The notes under the pieces: model-generated
Databases searched by the model: none
What the model was told of the DNA's origin: nothing
What the model saw: the letters and a program-made list of their open reading frames with translations, nothing else
Position numbers and translations under genes: made by a program
Assembly (NCBI GenBank): GCA_003702545.1
Contig: REGK01000007.1
Location: forward strand, 1-38,741
Length of the DNA: 38,741 nucleotides
Direction: 5' to 3'
From: Candidatus Nitrosopumilus sp.
Lineage (GTDB): Archaea; Thermoproteota; Nitrososphaeria; Nitrososphaerales; Nitrosopumilaceae
Shown here: positions 9,945 to 19,481 of the stretch, in pieces
Position numbering within the stretch: position 1 is the stretch's first letter
Layout of the letters: the number at the start of each line of letters is the position of its first letter

Positions 9945-10613
9945 TTGCAAAACAGAAATCAATTGCTGGTAATTTTTGATGTTGAAGGTGTTTTGTATGA
10001 TGAAGAATACCTTCCAATTCTTGCAGAAAAGCTCAACAAACAAGATGAAATTTGGGCAATTACAAAACAAGGAATTCAAGGAAAAATTAACTGGGAAGAA
10101 GGACTTCGAACTAGAGTTGCTGCTCTAAAAGGATTAGATGAAAAAACATGTCAAGAAGTTTCTGATGAATTACCAATCATGACTGGTGCAAAAGAAGCAT
10201 GTCGTGCTCTAAAGGCTGCTGGTTGGAAATTGATGGCTGTTTCAGGTGGATTTACTTTGATGATGGACAGACTAAAAGAAGAATTAGGATTAGATTATGT
10301 TTATTGCAATGAATTGATTTTCAAAGACGGCAAGTTAGATGGTGTAAAGATCAATGTAGATTCAGATAAATCAAAATCTGCAAGAATAAAAATTGAAGAA
10401 TGGGGAGAAAAGAAAGAAAACATCGTCTGTGTTGTTGATGGTGCAAATGATGTTAAATTATTTGATATCTGTGGATTAGGAATCGCATACCGTGCACAGG
10501 ACTTGGTAAAAGACTTGGCAACAACAACTTTGGAAGAAAAAGATCTTTCAAAAATTTTGGATATTATTAACAAACATTACAAATTGGAATTAGAAGCTCC
10601 AACACCCGCATAA
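9945..10613 (+). CDS. HAD-family phosphatase, phosphoserine phosphatase-like (likely true start TTG 9963)
   Basis: FDVEGVLYD motif I, VSGGFT motif II, VVDGANDVKLFD motif IV; TATA-like element at 9924-9933 fits a start at 9963 better than 9945. Confidence 0.8.
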   Translation: MQNRNQLLVIFDVEGVLYDEEYLPILAEKLNKQDEIWAITKQGIQGKINWEEGLRTRVAALKGLDEKTCQEVSDELPIMTGAKEACRALKAAGWKLMAVSGGFTLMMDRLKEELGLDYVYCNELIFKDGKLDGVKINVDSDKSKSARIKIEEWGEKKENIVCVVDGANDVKLFDICGLGIAYRAQDLVKDLATTTLEEKDLSKILDIINKHYKLELEAPTPA

Positions 10614-10647
10614 ACAATTTTTTACTCCATATTCTCATAAATCATAA

Positions 10648-11373
10648 TTGAAAATTTTACCTGTCCATATAGAAAAAGAGATTGAACCTTCAGATGATGT
10701 TTCAGAATTAATTATGACTTCATGCCAAATTGAAGATGGAGACATTTTAGTAATTGCCCAAAAAATAATTTCAAAACAAGAAGGCCGTCTAATTGATCTG
10801 TCTACTGTGAAGCCTTCATTGCTTTCTGAAGGAATTAGTTCTCAATATCAAAAAGATCCTAGACTCACCGAATTAATTTTATCTGAATCAAAACGCATCA
10901 TACGTATGAAAAATGGAGTTTTGATTGTTGAAACCAATGATGGATTGATTTGTGCCAATGCTGGTATTGATGAAAGTAATGTAAAAGAAGGATTTGCAAC
11001 ATTATTGCCCTTAAATTCTGATCAATCTGCAAAAAACATGCGTGAAAAAATTCTCAAAAAAACAAACAAAGATGTAGGTGTCATAATATCTGATACATTT
11101 GGTCGTCCATTTAGAATGGGACAAACTAATTGTGCTATAGGAATTGCAGGAATATCTCCTATAATTAACTACGAAGGAACTCTGGATACATTTGGAAAAA
11201 CTTTGAGAGTCACTGCAATTGCAATTGCTGATGAGCTCTCTGCAGCATCTGAATTAGTTATGGGAAAAACATTGAAAACTCCTGTTGCAATTATTCGAGA
11301 TTATTCCTTCCAAAATGGTGAACAAGAAACTGATGAATTAATTCGTCCAGAATCTGAAGATCTTTTTAGATAA
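10648..11373 (+). CDS. cofE: Coenzyme F420-0:L-glutamate ligase
   Basis: DGDILVIAQKIISKQEGR, IRMKNGVLIVETNDGLICANAGIDESN, ISDTFGRPFRMGQTNCAIGIAG. Confidence 0.93.
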   Translation: MKILPVHIEKEIEPSDDVSELIMTSCQIEDGDILVIAQKIISKQEGRLIDLSTVKPSLLSEGISSQYQKDPRLTELILSESKRIIRMKNGVLIVETNDGLICANAGIDESNVKEGFATLLPLNSDQSAKNMREKILKKTNKDVGVIISDTFGRPFRMGQTNCAIGIAGISPIINYEGTLDTFGKTLRVTAIAIADELSAASELVMGKTLKTPVAIIRDYSFQNGEQETDELIRPESEDLFR

Positions 11374-11378
11374 TTATT

Positions 11379-12344
11379 TTGTATGATTCCATAAGATTAT
11401 TACCTAAAGACAAAAAATTTCATTTGAAAATGCCAATAAATGTAGAATTGCATTGCCATAATTCATTTTCCAATTTTCATGTGGGCGATGACGAACCTCC
11501 ATATGATTGTGATATTTCAATAAGAGACCAACTTGAACGTTCATACAATCTAGGTTTAGATGCAATTTTTGTTACAAATCACAATACTTTGGATGGCTAT
11601 CGTCAATTATTGGAGTACAAAAATGATCATTCAAAATTCAAAAACATTGATGTCTTACCCGCTGAGGAAATTACTACTGATACTGGTGCTCATGTTTTGG
11701 CATATGGGATCCATGATGCAATTTCTCCTGGACTTTCACTTGATGAAGTCCTAGATGAAGTTAGGAAACAGGATGGAGTTTCATCTGCTCCTCATCCATT
11801 TAGCTTACTTGATGCATTACGAGAGGATGCCAAAAAATGTGACATGGTAGAAGTGTTCAACAGCAATAATGTTGACATTCTATCAAATGCACGTGCAACA
11901 GAATTTGCTCTAGATAATAACATGATTCAGGTTGCTGGGAGTGATTCTCATGTGTTATCGACCCTTGGAAGATGTGTCAATGTAATTGACTCTGAAAACA
12001 ACCTTGATGATATTTTACACTCTATGAAACATGGAAAAATTGAAATCTCTCAGACCGGTTATGCTTATCAAACCGAAACACTTGACCATCTGAGATACAA
12101 AATCAATAATTCAAAAGAATATCTAATTGATTATATTTCTGAGCATTATCCAAATGCAAAATGGCTTTTGACATTGTTATTGAGAATTTATGACTCAAAT
12201 CAGAATAGTCACATGTGGTCACTCTTTTACAAAATTGCAATTTACTTGATGAAGAGAATTTCTCAAAAAATCAATTTCCAGAATCAGGACCCAAGTTTTA
12301 TGAAAGATAGAAATCTTGCAACCATGTTCAAAATGGCATTGTAA
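11379..12344 (+). CDS. PHP-domain metal-dependent phosphoesterase
   Basis: ELHCHNSFSNFH, FVTNHNTLDG, LPAEEITT, SAPHPF, AGSDSH motifs; true start may be ATG 11430. Confidence 0.85.
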   Translation: MYDSIRLLPKDKKFHLKMPINVELHCHNSFSNFHVGDDEPPYDCDISIRDQLERSYNLGLDAIFVTNHNTLDGYRQLLEYKNDHSKFKNIDVLPAEEITTDTGAHVLAYGIHDAISPGLSLDEVLDEVRKQDGVSSAPHPFSLLDALREDAKKCDMVEVFNSNNVDILSNARATEFALDNNMIQVAGSDSHVLSTLGRCVNVIDSENNLDDILHSMKHGKIEISQTGYAYQTETLDHLRYKINNSKEYLIDYISEHYPNAKWLLTLLLRIYDSNQNSHMWSLFYKIAIYLMKRISQKINFQNQDPSFMKDRNLATMFKMAL

Positions 12345-12374
12345 GCAAGCTAACTTTGAAAAACTCAAATAGAT

Positions 12375-12384
12375 TTTAATATAA
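12375..12384 (+). promoter_or_regulatory. Putative TATA element TTTAATATAA
   Basis: Same 10-mer as at 9924; 27-36 nt upstream of ATG 12411. Confidence 0.4.
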
Positions 12385-12410
12385 CAAAACGCCTTTTTTC
12401 AATTAGATAC

Positions 12411-12647
12411 ATGTCAGAATCAACAGAAAAAAAATTAGATGCAACTGGATTGTTTTGTCCAGAACCTGTATTTAGAACAAAAATTGAAATTGAAAGAATG
12501 CAAGTAGGTGAAACGCTAACTGTTTCTGCTGATGATCCTGCAGCTGAAGATGATATTTCTAGATGGGTTACAAGGCAAGGTCATGAATTGTTAGATATGT
12601 CCAAAGATGGAGATGTAATAACATTTCAAATTAAAAAGGTGAAATAA
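12411..12647 (+). CDS. TusA-like sulfurtransferase / sulfur carrier
   Basis: LDATGLFCPEPVFRTKIEIERMQVGETLTVSADDPAAEDDISRW: TusA CPxP motif. Confidence 0.9.
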   Translation: MSESTEKKLDATGLFCPEPVFRTKIEIERMQVGETLTVSADDPAAEDDISRWVTRQGHELLDMSKDGDVITFQIKKVK

Positions 12648-12655
12648 CCAAAATC

Positions 12656-13648
12656 ATGACTACTGTAACTGATACAGATGTACTGAATCGTGTAGGTAAT
12701 ACCCCTCTTGTAAAATTAGATTCTCTTTCACATGATCGTGTGGATTATTTTGCAAAGTTGGAAGGCCATAATCCGTTTGGCTCTGTAAAAGATAGAGCTG
12801 CATATTGGATGATAAAAGATGGTGAAGAAAGAGGAATTTTGACAAAAGGTAAGAGTATCATAATTGAACCAACTTCTGGCAACACTGGAATTGCTTTAAC
12901 TGGAATTGCAAATCTCTTGGGATACAAAGTTGAGATAGTCATTCCTGAAAAGGCAAGTAATGAAACTAAAGATATTATTCGAAATCTAGGCGCAAAAGTG
13001 TTTGAAACAAGTGATGATTTATGTCCTAAGGTAGGTGCCGGAACTGATCAAAGTATTGCACTTGCAACTTCTATTGCATCTTCACGACCCGACACGTACT
13101 ACTCTCCAAATCAATATGCAAATGAAGCAAACTTCAAAGGTCATTACAATGGAACTGGGCCTGAAATTTGGAGACAAACTGAAGGAAAGATTACTCATTT
13201 CTTTACTGGTGTAGGTACTGGCGGAACCATTACTGGCATTGGTGCATTCCTTAAAGAAAAAAACCCTGATGTGAAAATTATCGGATGTCAACCACAACAA
13301 AATCACCTCATCCAAGGGTGGAGAAATTTTGAAGAATCTGCAAAACCTGATCTATTTTTGAAACGAGAGAACGTAGTTGATGATTGGGTTTCTGTTGATA
13401 ATGAAGAAGCCTTTTCTGTTGTAAAAGATGTTTTTGAAAAAGATCAACTCTTAATCAGTCCTTCTTCTGCTGCCGTTTACGCTTGTATGAAAAAATATCC
13501 TATTGAAGGAGATGCATGTGTTGTTGGAATTTTTGCTGATGATGGTAGAAAATTCAAGAGTGTATATGCCAAACAAAACGTAATGTCTGAAGAAAATTTT
13601 GAAAATTGTCTTAAAGATGCTAAACACATGTCTGAATTAGCATACTAG
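12656..13648 (+). CDS. cysM: Cysteine synthase family PLP enzyme (CysM-like)
   Basis: VGNTPLVKL, NPFGSVKDRAA (PLP Lys), EPTSGNTGIAL, GVGTGGTITGIGAFL. Confidence 0.92.
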   Translation: MTTVTDTDVLNRVGNTPLVKLDSLSHDRVDYFAKLEGHNPFGSVKDRAAYWMIKDGEERGILTKGKSIIIEPTSGNTGIALTGIANLLGYKVEIVIPEKASNETKDIIRNLGAKVFETSDDLCPKVGAGTDQSIALATSIASSRPDTYYSPNQYANEANFKGHYNGTGPEIWRQTEGKITHFFTGVGTGGTITGIGAFLKEKNPDVKIIGCQPQQNHLIQGWRNFEESAKPDLFLKRENVVDDWVSVDNEEAFSVVKDVFEKDQLLISPSSAAVYACMKKYPIEGDACVVGIFADDGRKFKSVYAKQNVMSEENFENCLKDAKHMSELAY

Positions 13649-14173
13649 TTACTCCAAAATATTTTTCAGTTCTTTCTCATAAAAATCTCTAAAGTATGAA
13701 TTCATATCTCTTTCATGATGTAGGCATTTGTTACTCTCTTCTGTAATGTTGTTTTTGAGTTCTCTGCTCCATTGACTTTGCTGTCTATCTTTAGAACTAA
13801 TAATTGAAGGATTTTCTTCAATTTTTTTCATCACTTCTATTAATGACGATGTTAATTGCCTAAACCTGCTAATTTGCAAAAGAAATCTTTCTGATTCTTC
13901 CTTGTCAATGATCTTGATTAATGAGAAAATTTGATTATAATACTCTAAAGCTTTTTTGCTATATTCTTCAAAACTTTGAATTCTTTTTTGCCAATACTCT
14001 TTTGATGCTTTTTCTTCTACTTTGTAACTAAATTGAATTTTGCTTAATTCCATGCCTAGTTTTGCCAGTTTGTCACTGTGTTCTTTTACTGTACTTTGTT
14101 TATTTTCTGACTCATCACTCATGGAGATTTGTAGATTCTGCACCCATAAAGAGTTTAGATCTGCGTCTTCCAC
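13649..14173 (-). CDS. Coiled-coil hypothetical protein (start possibly ATG 14122)
   Basis: Intact ORF, Lys/Glu-rich helical composition. Confidence 0.6.
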   Translation of the reverse strand: MEDADLNSLWVQNLQISMSDESENKQSTVKEHSDKLAKLGMELSKIQFSYKVEEKASKEYWQKRIQSFEEYSKKALEYYNQIFSLIKIIDKEESERFLLQISRFRQLTSSLIEVMKKIEENPSIISSKDRQQSQWSRELKNNITEESNKCLHHERDMNSYFRDFYEKELKNILE

Positions 14174-14367
14174 ACATTAAGGGATTCTTTGGAATATTCT
14201 AATAGACACTTTTCACAAAATGAATCCCATTCACCTATTTTCAATTTTTTAAAATACTCTAAGGACCAACTGTATGGTGGTTTATCTCTATATTGAAACT
14301 GTTGAATTGTATAGATGTCTTTTTCAAAAAATTTGTTTAAGCATTTTTTGCATTGTGCATTTCTCAT
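14155..14367 (-). CDS. Small zinc-binding-like hypothetical protein
   Basis: 70 aa; CKKC at N-terminus and CEKC later. Confidence 0.6.
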   Translation of the reverse strand: MRNAQCKKCLNKFFEKDIYTIQQFQYRDKPPYSWSLEYFKKLKIGEWDSFCEKCLLEYSKESLNVWKTQI

Positions 14368-15368
14368 TCTTGCTTATCTGCAGTTTCTGTTAGGTATTTA
14401 TCAACATCAATTGCTGCCATACAGCCATATCCTGCAGCAGTAATTGCTTGTCTGTAATTTCTATCATGAACATCTCCTGCTGCAAAAACTCCTTCAACGT
14501 TAGTGTGGGTCTTGTTTTTTAACACAACGTATCCTTCATCATCTAAATCAATTTGATTTTTGAATAGTTTTGTATTTGGCTCATGTCCGATTGCAACAAA
14601 AAGACCTCCTACATTTAATGTTGATTCTTCATTAGTTTTGAGATTTTTCAAAACTGTTTGTTGCATTTTTTGATCACCTTTAATGTCTATCACCTCTGAA
14701 TCCCAATGGAATTTTATTTTTTCATTACTCTGTGCTCTCTCTTGCATTACCTTGCTAGCACGTAATTCATCTCTTCTGTGAACCAAATGAACTGTAGTTG
14801 CAAATTTTGTAAGAAATGTTGCTTCTTCTACTGCTGAATCTCCTCCGCCAACTACAACCAATTCTTGATTTCTAAAGAATGGTCCATCACATGTTGCACA
14901 GTAGGACACACCCTTTCCTCCAAAAGTTTCTTCGCCTTCTAATCCTAATTTCCTTGGATTTGCACCTGTTGCAATAATGATTGCACGGCCTTCGTATTCT
15001 TCTGATGCTGTTAAAACTTTCAATGGTTTTCTTCTAAAATCTACATCTACAGCCTCATCATCTACAATAGTTGTCCCCATTCTTTGACACTGTTTTCTCA
15101 TTTCTATCATCAAATCTGGGCCCATTATCCCATTTTCAAATCCAGGATAATTCTCAACTTCAGTTGTGTTTACTAGTTGACCTCCCGGTAATATTCCTGA
15201 TAAAATCAATGTATCATACCCTGCTCTAGAACAATAAATTCCAGCTGTATATCCAGAAGGACCTGCCCCAATAATCACTACGTCAAATTTTGTTTTCTTT
15301 TTATCTGGCATCTTTGGCCCTTCATCTTTTGATTCTAGGACTGTGGAACCTGCATCTGCTGCCATCAT
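14364..15368 (-). CDS. trxB: Thioredoxin-disulfide reductase (start possibly ATG 15312)
   Basis: FDVVIIGAGPSGYTAGIY, redox CATC in VSYCATCDGPFF, GGGDSAVEEA, FAAGDVHD. Confidence 0.95.
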   Translation of the reverse strand: MMAADAGSTVLESKDEGPKMPDKKKTKFDVVIIGAGPSGYTAGIYCSRAGYDTLILSGILPGGQLVNTTEVENYPGFENGIMGPDLMIEMRKQCQRMGTTIVDDEAVDVDFRRKPLKVLTASEEYEGRAIIIATGANPRKLGLEGEETFGGKGVSYCATCDGPFFRNQELVVVGGGDSAVEEATFLTKFATTVHLVHRRDELRASKVMQERAQSNEKIKFHWDSEVIDIKGDQKMQQTVLKNLKTNEESTLNVGGLFVAIGHEPNTKLFKNQIDLDDEGYVVLKNKTHTNVEGVFAAGDVHDRNYRQAITAAGYGCMAAIDVDKYLTETADKQE

Positions 15369-15417
15369 AATAACCCATCTCTTAATTTCAATAATTTAAG
15401 TGAATATCCTTTATTGA

Positions 15418-15855
15418 TTACTTGTCTTTCATTCTCATTAGAATTTGGTCACATATTTTACGCATTTGTGAATCTGATCCAACACTAGAGATTCTCACAA
15501 TATCTGATGTCGTGATAACTCCTAGAATTCTATCATTTTCAATAACTGGAAGTTTATGAATTAATTTCTCTTTCATAATCTCTGATGCCTCCCAAATTGT
15601 TTCTTCAGGATCTATTGTTATCAAGGGAGATGACATTACTTCTGAAATTTCAGTAAATAATGGCCTTCCTTCTGCTGCAACCTTTGTCACAAAATCTCGT
15701 TCAGTGATAATTCCTATTGGTTTTGAATTTTCTGTAACAACAACGCAACCAACATCAAGTCGATTCATTTCTTGTGCTGCATCTTGGAGTGATGTAGATT
15801 TTTCTGCTGTCAAGACATTTTTACTCATAACTTGATTGACAAATGTATTATTCAT
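15418..15855 (-). CDS. CBS domain-pair protein
   Basis: VMSKNVLTAEKSTSLQDAAQEM...GIITERDFV...GVITTSDIVR. Confidence 0.88.
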   Translation of the reverse strand: MNNTFVNQVMSKNVLTAEKSTSLQDAAQEMNRLDVGCVVVTENSKPIGIITERDFVTKVAAEGRPLFTEISEVMSSPLITIDPEETIWEASEIMKEKLIHKLPVIENDRILGVITTSDIVRISSVGSDSQMRKICDQILMRMKDK

Positions 15856-15966
15856 AATTTTTTGATTATTTTCAATTATATCACATAAAATCTAAATTAT
15901 CATAATTGAAAATCAGTTCAGATAATTACTAAAGCCTTTTAATGTTGAATTTCATTATTTTAAATC

Positions 15967-16398
15967 ATGGCCATAAAAACCAAAAAAATTCTTGTACCTC
16001 TTGATGGTTCAAAAAATTCCATTCGTGGATTAGACATGGCTATTCATTTAGCAAGGCAGTCTCAGGGCGTAATTGTTGGATTGAGTGTAAAATCTGTGCC
16101 TGGGATTTATGCAATTCACCCTTTGGGCTTTTTGGATTTTAACACATCAAAAGAAATGAAGAAAACCCTTGATGATGCAAAATTAAGAGCAGCAAAAAAA
16201 GGAATCAAATTAGTTTCAAAATCCCTTTCTGGTGATCCTGGATATGATATTGCACGATTTGTAAATAATAAGAGAAATGGAATTGATTTGGTTGTTATTG
16301 GAGCTCGTGGAAGGAGTTCTGCAAAAGAGCTTTTCTTGGGTAGTGTTTCAAATTATGTACTACACAAATCCAAAAAACCAGTACTTGTTGTAAAATGA
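15967..16398 (+). CDS. Universal stress protein (UspA family)
   Basis: KKILVPLDGSKNS; ATP-binding GARGRSSAKELFLGS (G-x2-G-x9-GS). Confidence 0.92.
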   Translation: MAIKTKKILVPLDGSKNSIRGLDMAIHLARQSQGVIVGLSVKSVPGIYAIHPLGFLDFNTSKEMKKTLDDAKLRAAKKGIKLVSKSLSGDPGYDIARFVNNKRNGIDLVVIGARGRSSAKELFLGSVSNYVLHKSKKPVLVVK

Positions 16399-16820
16399 CT
16401 AACAATTTTAAAACAATTCTTGTACCTCTTGATGGTTCTAGATATTCTAAAAAAGCATTACAACGTGCAATTGAAATTGCTCATGCATTTGATTCAAAGA
16501 TAATTTTAGTTTACGTTGCAGAAAAATCATCTATTAATCTACTTGATCGTAAAGAGTACATGGGAATGCTTAGGAAATTTGGAAAAAAAACTCTTGATGA
16601 TGCAAAATTAAGAGCAGCAAAAAAAGGAATTACTGCAAAATCGTTCCTTAAAGAAGGAAGAAGTATTGTATCTGAAATTGAAAAAATTGCAAAATCTGAA
16701 AAATGTGATTTGGTGATTGTTGGAAATAAGGGACTAGGCCCAGTTACAGGATTTTTACTAGGAAGTGTATCAAATAAACTTGCTCACTACTCAAACTGTT
16801 CCTTGCTAATTGTAAAGTAA
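16395..16820 (+). CDS. Universal stress protein (UspA family)
   Basis: KTILVPLDGSRYS; GNKGLGPVTGFLLGS; overlaps previous gene by 4 nt. Confidence 0.92.
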   Translation: MTNNFKTILVPLDGSRYSKKALQRAIEIAHAFDSKIILVYVAEKSSINLLDRKEYMGMLRKFGKKTLDDAKLRAAKKGITAKSFLKEGRSIVSEIEKIAKSEKCDLVIVGNKGLGPVTGFLLGSVSNKLAHYSNCSLLIVK

Positions 16821-16821
16821 G

Positions 16822-17676
16822 TTAGCTAGCAAGAACTCCCACAATATCTGATTTTGTAATAATTCCTACTAATTTTGAATTCTTTAGAACTGGCAATCCA
16901 CTAATGTTGTGTTTGATCATAAGTGTGATTGCTACTCTGATCTCTTTATCTGCCCCAACTGTAATTGGTTTTGAAGCCATGATGTCTGTTGCATGAAATG
17001 GGAATAGATAGCTCATTTGATTTGCATGACCTTCTTGTAGTCCTTTCTTGAACTTGTATTCTTGCACTTCTTTTGGGTCTGCTGACTCTGCTATCCATTG
17101 AGGTATTTTTGCAGGCACAAAATCCCTAAAAGTAATAATTCCTACTGGTTTTTGATTTCTCTTTATCACGACCCTTGATATTCCGTACTTTAGCAACAAA
17201 CTTTCAACATGTAATATTGGGTCACTTGGAGATGCTGTAACCAGATTTTTTTTCATTACTTTAGATACTTTGAGTGATTCAGAACCTTTTGTTAGGAATA
17301 TCTTGACCAGGTCAGTTTTTGTTATGATTCCTCCAAGTGTTTTATCTTCATTTAAAATAATTACAACACTAATTCTGTGTTTTTTCATCATCTTTGCACA
17401 TTCTTTAACTGTATTTTCTCTAGTTAGTGTGAATAGTTTTTTTGGCTTGAAACTTTTTGCAAGTACTGATTTGATCGGCTTATTCCCTAACTGATAAATT
17501 TTCTTTGCAATGTCTTTTTCAGTAATTACTGCTACTGGTTTTTTCTTGTCTGTTACTATAACTCTTTTGACTTTGTTTTTGAGTAATGAATCTCTAACTT
17601 TTACCAGTGTTGAATTTGGCCCTACGGTTATTGGCTTTGTAAGAAGTTTTGTTAATTTTGAATTCTTTAGATTCAC
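16822..17676 (-). CDS. Four-CBS-domain protein
   Basis: Four CBS repeats, each ending VxxITxxD-like (VITEKDIAK, IITKTDLVK, IITFRDFVP, IITKSDIVG). Confidence 0.88.
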   Translation of the reverse strand: MNLKNSKLTKLLTKPITVGPNSTLVKVRDSLLKNKVKRVIVTDKKKPVAVITEKDIAKKIYQLGNKPIKSVLAKSFKPKKLFTLTRENTVKECAKMMKKHRISVVIILNEDKTLGGIITKTDLVKIFLTKGSESLKVSKVMKKNLVTASPSDPILHVESLLLKYGISRVVIKRNQKPVGIITFRDFVPAKIPQWIAESADPKEVQEYKFKKGLQEGHANQMSYLFPFHATDIMASKPITVGADKEIRVAITLMIKHNISGLPVLKNSKLVGIITKSDIVGVLAS

Positions 17677-17788
17677 GTTGTTGTTTTTGTTGTATTCATT
17701 AAAAATATGCCCTTGCCAATATCATGGATGAAAATCAAGATTGATTATTACTAATAGAGTTTTTAATTATGATTTTCAGAGTTTGTTT

Positions 17789-18130
17789 ATGAGTGAAAAA
17801 GTTCCATTATACATAATTGGTTTGTCCAAAGATGAACCTGCCAATGAAGTTCTTTTCTCAAAATTTGGTGCCGCCTTAGAGAAAGTACAACCTGTATTGC
17901 CTGGTATCATTGAGGCTAAAATTGATGTAAAATCTCAAAACCCAGAAGGTAGTAGAACACACTATGATGTTACAGCTACAATAAAGACATCAAAAAATCA
18001 ACTTGTCTATACTGAATCTGATTGGGATATTCTTAAAATCGCTGATGAATTGTGTAGAAAACTTGAACGAGAATTATCAAAGCATAATGATAATCGTCAA
18101 AGAGATAGTGTGCGTAAGAGAGAGGTTTAG
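17789..18130 (+). CDS. Conserved protein resembling HPF/YfiA (S30AE) ribosome hibernation factor domain
   Basis: ATG 17789: MSEKVPLYIIGLS...KFGAALEKV...IIEAKIDVKS...THYDVTATIKTSKNQLVYTESDWDILKIADELCRKLERELSKHND; by-eye similarity in pattern and length to E. coli HPF (...DMYAAIDGLIDKLARQLTKHKD). Confidence 0.5.
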   Translation: MSEKVPLYIIGLSKDEPANEVLFSKFGAALEKVQPVLPGIIEAKIDVKSQNPEGSRTHYDVTATIKTSKNQLVYTESDWDILKIADELCRKLERELSKHNDNRQRDSVRKREV

Positions 18131-18136
18131 AGAACA

Positions 18137-18568
18137 TTGTTTAAGAATATTCTAATTCCTTTTGATTTGTCTGCCCAGTCTACTAGATCTTTCAAAATTG
18201 CAGTTGACATTGCAAAAAAATATGACTCTAAACTAACTTTGCTCACATGTCTTGAGGGAGATGCTTGGCATCACAAGTATTATGATTCTAGAGCTGACAA
18301 TGAATTAATCAAAAAACAAAAAAAAGTCTCAGAAAAACATCTTGAAAAGTTAGAAGCAATTGCTAAAAAAAATAATCTTTCAGTAAAATCCCATATTCTC
18401 AAATCAAAATCAGTTGTAAATGATATTGTGGTTTTTGCAAAATCTAGAAAACATGATCTTATTGTAATTGGCTCTCATGGAAGAACAGGGTTGGACAAGA
18501 TTATTTTGGGTAGTGTTGCAAACGGTGTTTCTCAAAAAGCAAAGTGTCCAGTTCTCATAGTAAAATAA
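18137..18568 (+). CDS. Universal stress protein (UspA family), TTG start
   Basis: FKNILIPFDLSAQS; GSHGRTGLDKIILGS. Confidence 0.92.
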   Translation: MFKNILIPFDLSAQSTRSFKIAVDIAKKYDSKLTLLTCLEGDAWHHKYYDSRADNELIKKQKKVSEKHLEKLEAIAKKNNLSVKSHILKSKSVVNDIVVFAKSRKHDLIVIGSHGRTGLDKIILGSVANGVSQKAKCPVLIVK

Positions 18569-18569
18569 T

Positions 18570-19481
18570 TTGGTAGTAATATTGATTTCAATTGTTGGAT
18601 CTGGTAGAGTCGGTGCATCTATTGCATTTCTTTGTGTATCAAATGGGTTAGATGATGTGTTGTTAGTTAATACTACAAAAGAGAAAGCCCTTGGTGAATC
18701 TTTAGATGTGGCTAGTGCAATTCCTGCAAATTCCAAGTTTTCTATTCGTGGAACTGATAATTATTCAGAATTAGTTGGATCTGACATTGTTGTTATTGCT
18801 GCAAGTGTTGGAATTTACACCAAACATCGTACCGAAAATATTCCCCACCAAGTAGCAATGATAAAAGACATTGCAGAAAAAATCAAGGAATACTGTCCCT
18901 CTGCAATTGTTTTGTTGGTTTCTAACCCTCTTGATGTTTTGACTTATTATTTTCAAAAGACAAGTGGTTTTTCTAGGTTCAAAGTAATTGGAATTGCATC
19001 TAGTCTTGACACTAGTCGATTTCGTTATTATATCTCTGAAATGTTATCTGTTCCACAATCTTCAATTTCAAATGCTATTGTTTTAGGAGAGCATGGTGAT
19101 TCTATGGTTCCGATATTTTCTGGCGTTTCTGTTGGTGGCAATCCCCTTTTCTCCATGATTGATAGTCGTGATGCCCTTACTGACAATGTGCGAAATTATT
19201 GGAGAACTTTGAGAAATTTTAAGAGTAGATCTCAATTTGGTATTGCAAAAAACACCTATGATGTAATTGATGCCATCTCCAACAAAAAAGAAATCTCTAT
19301 TCCTGCTTCCATTGTTCTTGATGGCGAGTATGGTGAACATGATGTTGCAATGGGTATTCCAGTTAAAATTAATCAAAATGGTGTAATAGAAATCCAACAA
19401 GTAAAACTTGATGACACTGAATTCTCTTCTCTCAAGAAATCATCTCAAAAAATACGTAATGATATAGAATCTGTTCGTTAA
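18570..19481 (+). CDS. mdh: Malate/lactate dehydrogenase family
   Basis: ISIVGSGRVGASIAF, LLVSNPLDVLTYYF, VLGEHGDSMVPIFS. Confidence 0.9.
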   Translation: MVVILISIVGSGRVGASIAFLCVSNGLDDVLLVNTTKEKALGESLDVASAIPANSKFSIRGTDNYSELVGSDIVVIAASVGIYTKHRTENIPHQVAMIKDIAEKIKEYCPSAIVLLVSNPLDVLTYYFQKTSGFSRFKVIGIASSLDTSRFRYYISEMLSVPQSSISNAIVLGEHGDSMVPIFSGVSVGGNPLFSMIDSRDALTDNVRNYWRTLRNFKSRSQFGIAKNTYDVIDAISNKKEISIPASIVLDGEYGEHDVAMGIPVKINQNGVIEIQQVKLDDTEFSSLKKSSQKIRNDIESVR

